DNA from: Halobacteroidaceae bacterium
GTDB lineage: Bacteria > Bacillota > Halanaerobiia > B1SED10-174
Assembly (NCBI GenBank): GCA_003550445.1
Contig: PUKG01000123.1
Span: 1 to 5,462 of the forward strand
Direction: 5' to 3'
Length of the DNA stretch: 5,462 bases
Positions 1-5,462 of this stretch are shown here, piece by piece. The number at the start of each line of letters is the position of its first letter. Positions within the stretch are counted from its first letter, which is position 1. The translations under genes and the position numbers were made by a program. The notes below the pieces were generated by a model that was not told the DNA's origin, made no database searches, and was given only the letters and a program-made list of their open reading frames with translations.

Positions 1-1503
1 ATGAGCAAATCAAGGTTTTTTTTATTATTAATTATTTCTATTGTCCTTTTTTCTCTTTCTGGATGTGGATTGTTTTCGGGAAATTTATTGCAAATTAGAA
101 TTGAACCCTACTCCGAGCTATACAATGAACAGTTAGTTGATATTTTTATTAATAATTCCCGCCGAACAGCAAGCCGTTTTGATGATGGAGAACAGGTACG
201 TATTAGAGTAAGATCAAATATTCCCAATGGAATTGAATTTAAATATTGGGAATTGCCTGGGGGAAATAGGGTTACTAGGGAAGAACACACTGTAATAATG
301 AATGAAAGGAAAATTGTAACCGCAATTTTTGAAGTTGATGATGGAGTCGCAGTTTTGGGCAGCGATGGGAGACCAATTTACAATAAACTTTTACATCCTC
401 AGGAGGCTTTTAAAGAAGGGCAAAATAGGGATTTGGTTTTTATGCCTGGAGATTATATTTATGACCTTGATGTTTTGGGCTTATTGGGTAATATTAGATC
501 TTTAAGGGGCTCCAACGAAACCAGAATCTTTGGAACTATTTTTGTTTTGAACTCTTCCTCCCCCTCTTTTGAAGGCTTTACTTTTATTCCAAACTTAGGT
601 GAACCCGCCCTTCTATTTCCAATCTCTGTGGGGAGAGATGTGACCATAAGAGATAATTATTTCCCACAGGGCAATGGAATCCTTTTTGAAAACAAAATCG
701 CGGGTGATTTGGGGATGATTAATAACTCTTTCAAAGGGGAAAAAGGTGTAACTTTTGATGGGATTGTTGAATCAGATCTGTACATTGTTAATAACAATTT
801 TGAAACTGATTATGGTTTAGATTTTTTAAAAAATATTGACGGAAAAGTTCTGATCGATAGGAATAATTTTAAAAACGGGTTGGAAGCCATTTACTTTCCC
901 GGAGATATTTTAAAGGAGCTAACCATCGATCGAAATTCTTTTTCTCAAATAGAGACAGGAATAAACTTTAGAGGTAACTTGCAGACAAAAATTAATATTA
1001 CAAGAAACTCCTTTAATGAAATCCATACTGGTATTTATTTCGGAGAACAGGTTGTTTACCATCAAAATAATGAAATTCTAATTCACCAGAACAGAATCGA
1101 AAAAGCTTCTTTTAGCGGAATTGAATTCAATGATTACCAAAATACTCATTCTCCCCGTTTAAGGATAACCGAAAATACCTTCCTTGACTGTTATAACAAC
1201 GATGAAAATGCCATCGCCCTTTACTTTTTTAAATATGATCTAATTTCTGGTTTTAACCAAACCGGAGATAGGGACCCCTTTATCCGAAGAAACAACTTCC
1301 AGGGCAATGACTTTGCTCTTGGAACTGGGGATTACATTTTTCTGGAGTTGAATTATGACCATATAATTGATGCCAGGTACAACTGGTGGGGGCATAGTAA
1401 TGGTCCCTCTCTCGATAGATCTTATCCCCGGGACAGAGGAGATTATGTTCATTCTGCCCATGAAAAGATCGTTGTTTTCCCCTGGGCCAACAATCCATAT
1501 TAA
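1..1503 (+). CDS. Surface lipoprotein with InlB-like repeat and right-handed beta-helix
   Basis: A 500-residue predicted lipoprotein. Residues 1-22 are a lipoprotein signal: a positive N-end (K3, R5), a hydrophobic core at 6-18, then lipobox LSGC with lipidation expected at C22. Residues about 30-112 resemble the divergent InlB B-repeat found in secreted Firmicute proteins (a 'GEQV.I.....G.EF.YWE' core, a turn, and a closing 'TAIFEV' strand). Residues about 200-465 form a parallel beta-helix of NosD/PbH1 type, with coils carrying N-x-F/Y at N219, N242, N265, N288, N312, N336, N364, N392 and N431. The end has the family-typical RYNWWG...NGPS motif (459-470) and a PWANNPY tail. No catalytic residues are recognisable, so the likely role is binding or modifying extracellular polysaccharide or scaffolding on the cell surface; the substrate is unknown. 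The ATG is the first base of the window, so its ribosome binding site cannot be seen, but the signal peptide fits this start. It converges on the M24-family gene. Confidence 0.88.
   Translation: MSKSRFFLLLIISIVLFSLSGCGLFSGNLLQIRIEPYSELYNEQLVDIFINNSRRTASRFDDGEQVRIRVRSNIPNGIEFKYWELPGGNRVTREEHTVIMNERKIVTAIFEVDDGVAVLGSDGRPIYNKLLHPQEAFKEGQNRDLVFMPGDYIYDLDVLGLLGNIRSLRGSNETRIFGTIFVLNSSSPSFEGFTFIPNLGEPALLFPISVGRDVTIRDNYFPQGNGILFENKIAGDLGMINNSFKGEKGVTFDGIVESDLYIVNNNFETDYGLDFLKNIDGKVLIDRNNFKNGLEAIYFPGDILKELTIDRNSFSQIETGINFRGNLQTKINITRNSFNEIHTGIYFGEQVVYHQNNEILIHQNRIEKASFSGIEFNDYQNTHSPRLRITENTFLDCYNNDENAIALYFFKYDLISGFNQTGDRDPFIRRNNFQGNDFALGTGDYIFLELNYDHIIDARYNWWGHSNGPSLDRSYPRDRGDYVHSAHEKIVVFPWANNPY
655..1299 (+). 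repeat. Beta-helix coil repeats (N-x-F ladder) within the lipoprotein gene
   Basis: Nine degenerate protein repeats, each of the form 'hydrophobic-x-I-x-x-N-x-F', followed in many coils by a second short strand such as GINF, GIYF or GIEF. The aromatic or aliphatic position falls at residues 221, 244, 267, 290, 314, 338, 366, 394 and 433, giving spacings of 23, 23, 23, 24, 24, 28, 28 and 39. In beta-helices such stacked Asn residues usually form an internal ladder at a turn. The repeat is visible in protein but not as DNA direct repeats, so it is old rather than recently expanded. Confidence 0.75.
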
Positions 1504-1516
1504 TATTCTAAAATCC

Positions 1517-1540
1517 AAGCCCCTCCCGCAGGAGGGGCTT
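1517..1540. terminator. Bidirectional rho-independent terminator between convergent genes
   Basis: A perfect 10-bp stem, AAGCCCCTCC (1517-1526) with GGAGGGGCTT (1531-1540), closes a CGCA tetraloop. On the + strand it is followed by TCCTTTTATA; on the - strand by GGATTTTAG. It lies 13 bases after the lipoprotein stop and 5 bases after the M24-gene stop. The stem is very strong, but the U-tract is short and interrupted on both sides. It most likely ends transcripts from both directions. Confidence 0.85.
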
Positions 1541-1545
1541 TCCTT

Positions 1546-2730
1546 TTATACCGGTATTATCATATCTTCCAATTCCCTCGGGTAATATGTTATAAAATCC
1601 ATTCCTTTATCGGTTACCACCAATGTATCCGAATGACGGAATCCTCCTACTCCAGGCAGGTAGATACCCGGTTCAATACTGAAAACCATCCCTGGTTTCA
1701 TAATAGTCTGGTCCCCGGTATCAAAAAATGGGGCCTCGTGCCCAAGAATACCAAGGGCATGCCCTGTATGATGGCGCCAGGTTTCCCAGAGATCATATTT
1801 ATCATAAATCTTTCTAACTGCTTGATCAACTTCTGAACAGGGCCGTCCGGGTTTAACAGCATCAAAGGCCGCCTCCATCATTTGCATCATATACCCATAA
1901 TACTTTCTTTGCTCTGGAGAGGGTTTTCCCAAAAACATGGTCCTTTCCAGTTCACTCGTATAGCCAGCTACCCCTGCTGCAGCTCCCGTAACAAGATTAT
2001 CTCCCTCCTCCATCACCGCATTAATATTTACCGCATGAGGAAGAGCTGAGTTCTTTCCAATTTGTCCGCGAAAACCCGCCCTGGCACCTGCCTGCCCCAG
2101 TGGCTTGTATGAAGGACCCAGAGTTTTCATCATTGCCAGGGTAGCTTCCTGGGAAGCCCTCATGGATACCTCATTTTCGGTTTTGCCCGGAGCACAATAT
2201 TCTTGTAATAAAGCGTGGGCAAGATTTCCCCAGCGGGCACTCTCTCTAATCAATTCAATTTCCGCTGGGGTTTTTATCATCCTCATTTCCTCAACGGGAT
2301 CAGGATCAATTTCTAAACTGATTTCGGGTAGGAGATCCTCTAAGGTTGGTCCTCTGTATCCCATGGAACTCCCATAACCTACACTTTCTGCAAGAAACTT
2401 TCCTTTTTCCAGACCCCATTCCTTAATAGTTTTAGCAAAAATCTCCATGGGGTGTTCATCCCCCGGGTATTCAGGATAGGTTATTATCTCTTCAACCAGT
2501 GCCAGTTGGGCATGTTCGATTTCCAGTTTGGGAAGAAAAATAAAAGAGGGGCCTTCAACAGGAATAACTAATCCTGCAGGCCTTTCTGTGGGCAAAAAAT
2601 GAAACCCCGTAAGGTAAAAAATTGAAACAGCCGAAAAGCTTAAAAAAGCATCCTTTCCTCTTTTTATGGTCTCCTCCTTAATTGCCTGCTGCCTTTTAAA
2701 AATTTCGTCTTTTCCAATGATTAATCTCAT
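1546..2730 (-). CDS. M24/creatinase-family 'pita-bread' hydrolase with an altered metal site
   Basis: A 394-residue cytoplasmic protein with no signal peptide, of usual length for Xaa-Pro dipeptidase/aminopeptidase-like M24 proteins. Residues about 8-145 form the creatinase N-domain (FYLTGFHF at 38-45); about 155-385 form the catalytic pita-bread fold. Family landmarks are P231-H232, GYTSELERT (256-264), HTGH (321-324), GHEAPFF (330-336), IEPG (352-355) and GGFRHSD (362-368). In metallopeptidases the five metal ligands are Asp, Asp, His, Glu, Glu. Here they read G249 (or T248), E260, H324, E353 and S367, so only two are kept. H232, E262 and E353 match in kind the catalytic His and two Glu of metal-independent creatinase. 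It is therefore probably a hydrolase of a small C-N substrate or an atypical peptidase, not a standard aminopeptidase; the substrate cannot be named. The ATG is preceded by a strong GAGGAGGAGG with 8-nt spacing. It diverges from the oxidoreductase gene. Confidence 0.85.
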   Translation of the reverse strand: MRLIIGKDEIFKRQQAIKEETIKRGKDAFLSFSAVSIFYLTGFHFLPTERPAGLVIPVEGPSFIFLPKLEIEHAQLALVEEIITYPEYPGDEHPMEIFAKTIKEWGLEKGKFLAESVGYGSSMGYRGPTLEDLLPEISLEIDPDPVEEMRMIKTPAEIELIRESARWGNLAHALLQEYCAPGKTENEVSMRASQEATLAMMKTLGPSYKPLGQAGARAGFRGQIGKNSALPHAVNINAVMEEGDNLVTGAAAGVAGYTSELERTMFLGKPSPEQRKYYGYMMQMMEAAFDAVKPGRPCSEVDQAVRKIYDKYDLWETWRHHTGHALGILGHEAPFFDTGDQTIMKPGMVFSIEPGIYLPGVGGFRHSDTLVVTDKGMDFITYYPRELEDMIIPV

Positions 2731-2738
2731 TCAAAAAA

Positions 2739-2748
2739 CCTCCTCCTC
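2739..2748 (-). promoter_or_regulatory. Strong ribosome binding site of the M24-family gene
   Basis: On the - strand GAGGAGGAGG ends 8 bases before the ATG at 2730-2728. It contains near-complete anti-16S complementarity twice over, which fixes the start and suggests efficient translation. The inverted repeat at 2749-2782 ends immediately upstream of it. Confidence 0.85.
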
Positions 2749-2782
2749 ATTTCCTTTGCTTATTTCTCTTACTAAAGGAAAT
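2749..2782. repeat. 9-bp inverted repeat upstream of the M24-family gene (candidate operator or leader hairpin)
   Basis: ATTTCCTTT (2749-2757) and AAAGGAAAT (2774-2782) are perfect inverted arms around a 16-base spacer. The lower arm abuts the M24-gene Shine-Dalgarno sequence. As DNA this could bind a dimeric regulator with half-sites about 25 bp apart between centres. As RNA in the M24 leader it would form a 9-bp hairpin just 5' of the ribosome binding site. A shorter AAAGG/CCTTT pair (2792-2808) lies next to it. The sequence is AT-rich, so chance is not excluded. Confidence 0.45.
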
Positions 2783-2832
2783 ACGTTTTTTAAAGGTTTG
2801 AATCCTTTTTTCCCCTAAAAACTTCGCATTTT

Positions 2833-2861
2833 CTTATAATTGAGCATTCTCTTTCTGATAA
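2833..2861 (-). promoter_or_regulatory. Candidate sigma-A promoter for the M24-family gene
   Basis: On the - strand TTATCA (2861-2856) and TATAAG (2838-2833) are separated by 17 bases, matching TTGACA at 4 of 6 and TATAAT at 5 of 6 positions. Transcription would begin near 2826 and leave a leader of roughly 95 bases containing the inverted repeat. The call rests on pattern matching only, in an AT-rich spacer. Confidence 0.35.
2835..2840 (+). promoter_or_regulatory. Candidate -10 box (TATAAT) for the oxidoreductase gene
   Basis: A consensus TATAAT lies 95 bases before the oxidoreductase ATG. No convincing -35 hexamer is found 15-19 bases upstream (the 17-spacing hexamer is CCCCTA) and there is no TG extension, so an activator would be needed if it is real. 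It overlaps the -10 proposed for the opposite gene. Confidence 0.3.
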
Positions 2862-2920
2862 GTAGCCTTTTGTTGAAGGTGAATGGGCTTTTTTGCAGAA
2901 AAAGGATAAAGATACCTAGT

Positions 2921-2927
2921 AAGGGGG
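2921..2927 (+). promoter_or_regulatory. Ribosome binding site fixing the oxidoreductase start
   Basis: AAGGGGG ends 8 bases before ATG 2936-2938. No comparable site precedes the in-frame TTG at 2840, so this decides the start. The FAD-binding beta strand (KKYDAIIIG) begins right after this ATG, as in related proteins. Confidence 0.75.
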
Positions 2928-2935
2928 CAAAAAGC

Positions 2936-4312
2936 ATGAAAAAATATGATGCAATAATAATTGGTTCAGGACAGGGGGGAACCCCACTTGCCTTCGCCCT
3001 GGCCAATAAGGGCTGGAAAACAGCCCTGGTTGAAAAAGAAAACCTTGGGGGAAGTTGTGTAAATTATGGATGTACTCCTACCAAAACAATGGTTGCATCA
3101 GCCCACTCAATAGGTCAAATAGAAAAAGCAGAAAACCTGGGAATAGAAGTAGGAAGCCCCAAGGTTAACATGGAAAAGATCTGGAAACGAAAGGAAGAAC
3201 TTGTTCACGCTTCTCGGGGGGGAATTGAAAAAGGAATTGAGAAAACTCCAAGGTTAGAATTAATAAAAGGCAAAGCCTCCTTTTCAGGAAAAAAGGAAGT
3301 TACAATCGAAACTGATGAGAAGGAAATAAAAATTTCTGGAAGAAATATCGTAATTAACACCGGGACCGAACCGGCAATCCCCAAAATAAAGGGTTTAAAG
3401 GATGTTAATTACTTAACAAATCTTAATATTATGGATTTAAAATCTGTCCCCGAACACCTGATTATTATTGGTGGAGGATATGTTGGATTGGAATTCGGGC
3501 AGATGTTCAGACGTTTCGGAAGCAAGGTAACTATCCTGCAAAAAAGGGAACAACTTCTCCCCAGAGAAGACGAAGATGTTGCAGAGGCAATCAAAGAATT
3601 AATGGAAAAAGAAGGAATAGAAATTTTCTTGAATTCTCGTGTTGAAAAAGCCGAAAATAAAAATGGAAAAATCCAGATTTTCTTCTCAACTGAGGAAAAA
3701 GAGAAAGACATATCAGGATCTCACCTCCTGGTTGCCGCCGGAAGAACTCCTTCTACAAAAAACCTAAATCTAGAAACTGCAGGAATTGAAACAGATAAAA
3801 ATGGTTTTATTAAAACAGATCAGTGGTTGGGAACAACTTCTCCGGGAATCTACGCCATTGGCGATGTTAAGGGAGGGCCTGCTTTTACCCATATTTCTTT
3901 TGATGATTTTCGTTTCCTTTTTAGCAACCTTGCCGAAAACAATAACCTTCCTTTGGAAGGAAGGCTTGTTCCATACACCATCTTTATTGACCCCCAGCTC
4001 GGCCGGGTTGGACTAACAGAAAAAGAGGCTAAAAAACGGGGAAGAAATTTCATCAAAGCAAAAATTCAAATGTCCTCAGTAGCCCGAGCCAGACAAACAG
4101 GCGAAACTGAAGGTTTTATGAAAGCTATTATTGACAAAAAAACAGATAAGATTTTGGGTTTTACAATGCTCGGATCCCAGGGAGGAGAAATTATGGGTGC
4201 AGTACAAATTGCAATGTTAGGAAACATTCCATACACAACACTTCGCGACACCCCATTTGCGCATCCCACTCTGGTTGAATCCTTGAACAATCTATTTTCT
4301 TCTATTGAATAG
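2936..4312 (+). CDS. FAD-dependent pyridine nucleotide-disulfide oxidoreductase, MerA/RclA-like
   Basis: A 458-residue class I flavoprotein disulfide reductase, expected as a cytoplasmic homodimer. Seen in order: the FAD dinucleotide fold GSGQGG (10-15); the redox disulfide CVNYGC (C41, C46); a second FAD segment NTGTEPAIP (141-149); an NAD(P)H-binding fold IIGGGYVG (177-184); the FAD-contacting AIGD (307-310); and a C-terminal dimer domain with FAHPTLVE, where H443 and E448 form the usual His-Glu pair contributed across the dimer. The FTHISFDDFR segment (317-326) is typical of the mercuric-reductase-like/RclA branch rather than dihydrolipoamide dehydrogenase. It lacks the N-terminal HMA metal-binding domain and C-terminal Cys pair of true MerA, and no mer genes are adjacent, so mercury reduction is not supported. 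The residues after the second beta strand are Q-K-R rather than acidic, which leans towards NADPH. The substrate is unknown; a redox-stress role is inference. The upstream TTG (2840) extension is rejected. Confidence 0.88.
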   Translation: MKKYDAIIIGSGQGGTPLAFALANKGWKTALVEKENLGGSCVNYGCTPTKTMVASAHSIGQIEKAENLGIEVGSPKVNMEKIWKRKEELVHASRGGIEKGIEKTPRLELIKGKASFSGKKEVTIETDEKEIKISGRNIVINTGTEPAIPKIKGLKDVNYLTNLNIMDLKSVPEHLIIIGGGYVGLEFGQMFRRFGSKVTILQKREQLLPREDEDVAEAIKELMEKEGIEIFLNSRVEKAENKNGKIQIFFSTEEKEKDISGSHLLVAAGRTPSTKNLNLETAGIETDKNGFIKTDQWLGTTSPGIYAIGDVKGGPAFTHISFDDFRFLFSNLAENNNLPLEGRLVPYTIFIDPQLGRVGLTEKEAKKRGRNFIKAKIQMSSVARARQTGETEGFMKAIIDKKTDKILGFTMLGSQGGEIMGAVQIAMLGNIPYTTLRDTPFAHPTLVESLNNLFSSIE

Positions 4313-4354
4313 AACTATTCCCTTAAGAATGGATTGTTAAAAACATTTCCAAGT

Positions 4355-4386
4355 AAAGAGAGGTTGCAGAGCAACCTCTCTTTTTT
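4355..4386. terminator. Rho-independent terminator between oxidoreductase and DUF438 genes
   Basis: An 11-bp perfect stem, AGAGAGGTTGC (4357-4367) with GCAACCTCTCT (4371-4381), closes an AGA loop and extends by two A-T pairs. A run of six T (4381-4386) follows on the + strand, a textbook terminator for the oxidoreductase, 42 bases after its stop. On the - strand the hairpin also follows the DUF438 stop but only TTTA trails it, so termination there may be weaker. Confidence 0.9.
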
Positions 4387-4387
4387 A

Positions 4388-5462
4388 TTACCAATCAAGC
4401 AATCTTTTTTCTCCCTCAAGTTCCCTAATATGGTCAACCTCCTGGGTAACTTCAATAACTCCCCGGTAATTCCTATCCTCATCAAATAAGGGGAAGTATT
4501 GGATGAAAATAAATTTACCCCCCATTTTAATCCAGAAATCTGCCCTATCCTTGGTTCCTGCCTTAAATTCTTTTAATATTTTTACCACAATATCAACACT
4601 ATCGGGAGGATGACAATCCTGAACTTTTCTACCAATTATGCCAGGGCTTCTTGGGAAAACCCGATTTTCTTTCGCAGAGTAAAAACAAACCTCATCATTT
4701 TCATCAACAAAAGTAATATCCAGGGGCAGGTTTTTAATCATTAAATCAAGTTGTTCAGGAGTCAGATATCCTCGATCAAGCTTAACTGCCTCCTGGGAAA
4801 AGGGTTTTTCCTCCTCCTCTACTATTTCCGGTTTCCAATTATCTTTGGGAGTGATAAAGGAAAACCCTATCTCTTTCTCTCCTTCTTTAACCTTAATCCA
4901 TTCCTGTTGGCTTAATTTTTCCAGGGCCATTGGGAAAAGGATTTTTTCTTCTTTATAAATCATATCCAGGATCTGTTTACTGGTTTCTTTTCCGAGATTT
5001 TCAACAAAAGAAAAATCGTCTTTATCCAAAGCCTTTTTTATTTCCTTTAATTTATCCCTTATCTCATCATGAATCCCCCACATAACCTGGGAAGGACCTT
5101 TAACCCCTTTTTTCTCAAGAAATGGGAATAGTTGATTTTCTTTTCTCAGGTAGTGTTTTTCTATTTGTCTCAACTTTTCCAGTTGTTTTTCAAGTTTTTC
5201 CTTGTCTTCTTCTTTTATTTTTTCAATAAGAAGATTCCATTCTTCCAGTACCTTCTCAATTTCCCGATTTTCCAGCATGAAAGTATGAACAGGGTGTCCG
5301 GGTACCTCTTCCGGGGCTTTTTCCTGTTCCAGAGATTCTTTAAACACTTCAACGTGGACATCACAGAGTTCCTGGATTTCTTCGGGAGAAACACCCTCTT
5401 CAATTAAAGCCTGCTCCAACTGGGAGATTTCCTGGGCACTGACATTCCTAACCAGCTCTTTG
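4388..5462 (-). CDS. DUF438 / hemerythrin-HHE / PAS protein, N-terminus beyond window
   Basis: The frame is open through base 5462: 14 more codons (KELVRNVSAQEISQ) precede the TTG at 5419-5417, and they match the DUF438 domain, so that TTG is internal. About 357 residues are visible; by family comparison some 40 are missing. Counting from the TTG, residues 1-35 are the end of DUF438 (EEIQELCDVHVEVF). Residues 40-170 are a hemerythrin-like four-helix bundle with candidate ligands H42/H45, H89, E94, H117 and E157/E158. The last helix has M153 (MIYKEE) where classical hemerythrins have His. After an acidic linker (190-215), residues about 218-330 form a PAS domain with C269-H270-P-P. No output domain follows; the chain ends RELEGEKRLLDW. 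The likely role is cytoplasmic sensing of oxygen, nitric oxide or redox state through a di-iron site and PAS ligand; that is inference. The product is widespread in anaerobic Firmicutes but its function is not established. Confidence 0.88.
   Translation of the reverse strand, partial: KELVRNVSAQEISQLEQALIEEGVSPEEIQELCDVHVEVFKESLEQEKAPEEVPGHPVHTFMLENREIEKVLEEWNLLIEKIKEEDKEKLEKQLEKLRQIEKHYLRKENQLFPFLEKKGVKGPSQVMWGIHDEIRDKLKEIKKALDKDDFSFVENLGKETSKQILDMIYKEEKILFPMALEKLSQQEWIKVKEGEKEIGFSFITPKDNWKPEIVEEEEKPFSQEAVKLDRGYLTPEQLDLMIKNLPLDITFVDENDEVCFYSAKENRVFPRSPGIIGRKVQDCHPPDSVDIVVKILKEFKAGTKDRADFWIKMGGKFIFIQYFPLFDEDRNYRGVIEVTQEVDHIRELEGEKRLLDW

Noticed and set aside
16..23. Run of eight T in the signal-peptide codons of the lipoprotein gene, a possible phase-variable tract
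   Set aside because: Eight T is common in AT-rich genes and encodes the hydrophobic Phe-Phe core; without variant reads there is no evidence of slippage.
1240..1518. Minus-strand open frames overlapping the 3' end of the lipoprotein gene
   Set aside because: They lie opposite the conserved NWWG beta-helix end, have no recognisable domain, and one runs into the terminator hairpin.
2893..2922. Possible promoter TTGCAG/TAGTAA just before the oxidoreductase
   Set aside because: The -10 would overlap the ribosome binding site and leave almost no leader, and the hexamer matches are poor.
2840..2935. TTG-initiated N-terminal extension of the oxidoreductase by 32 residues with a hydrophobic, membrane-like start
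   Set aside because: There is no ribosome binding site before the TTG, it overlaps a TATAAT box, and the ATG at 2936 has AAGGGGG at 8-nt spacing with the FAD fold starting directly after it.
2841..2935. Riboswitch or T-box in the oxidoreductase leader
   Set aside because: Only short AT-rich pairings such as CTTTTT/AAAAAG (2888-2904) are seen, with no conserved riboswitch motif and no terminator stem.
5132..5407. A Phe/Leu-rich + strand reading frame resembling a small membrane protein
   Set aside because: It is the antisense of the Lys/Glu-rich helices of the DUF438/hemerythrin gene; AAA, GAA and GAG codons read as Phe and Leu on the other strand.

Overview
The window carries four protein genes as two convergent pairs with almost no spare DNA: a surface lipoprotein (+) facing an M24/creatinase-family protein (-), then a flavoprotein disulfide oxidoreductase (+) facing a DUF438/hemerythrin-PAS protein (-). 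Low-GC coding sequence, strong GGAGG-type Shine-Dalgarno sites, a Lys/Glu-rich proteome and a DUF438 protein together suggest a Firmicute, probably an anaerobic or fermentative one (Clostridia or Halanaerobiia-like). The taxonomic call is inference.

Region by region: 1-1503 encodes a lipoprotein with a short InlB-like beta domain and a right-handed beta-helix. A strong hairpin (1517-1540) separates it from the M24-family gene (2730 down to 1546), in which three of the five canonical metal ligands are replaced. A 205-bp divergent spacer (2731-2935) holds a 9-bp inverted repeat beside the M24 ribosome binding site and an AT-rich box readable as a -10 element in both directions. The oxidoreductase runs 2936-4312; its start is an ATG with its own ribosome binding site, not the upstream TTG. 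A second hairpin (4355-4386) separates it from the DUF438 gene, whose frame is still open at base 5462, so its N-terminus lies outside the window.

No operon joins the four genes and each looks like its own transcription unit at least at its 3' end. The oxidoreductase and the hemerythrin-PAS protein both fit redox or oxygen/nitric-oxide themes, but position alone does not link them. I see no tRNA, rRNA, CRISPR array, insertion sequence or phage gene, and no clear new multi-gene system. The two most interesting points are the altered active site of the M24 protein and the regular asparagine/phenylalanine ladder in the lipoprotein.
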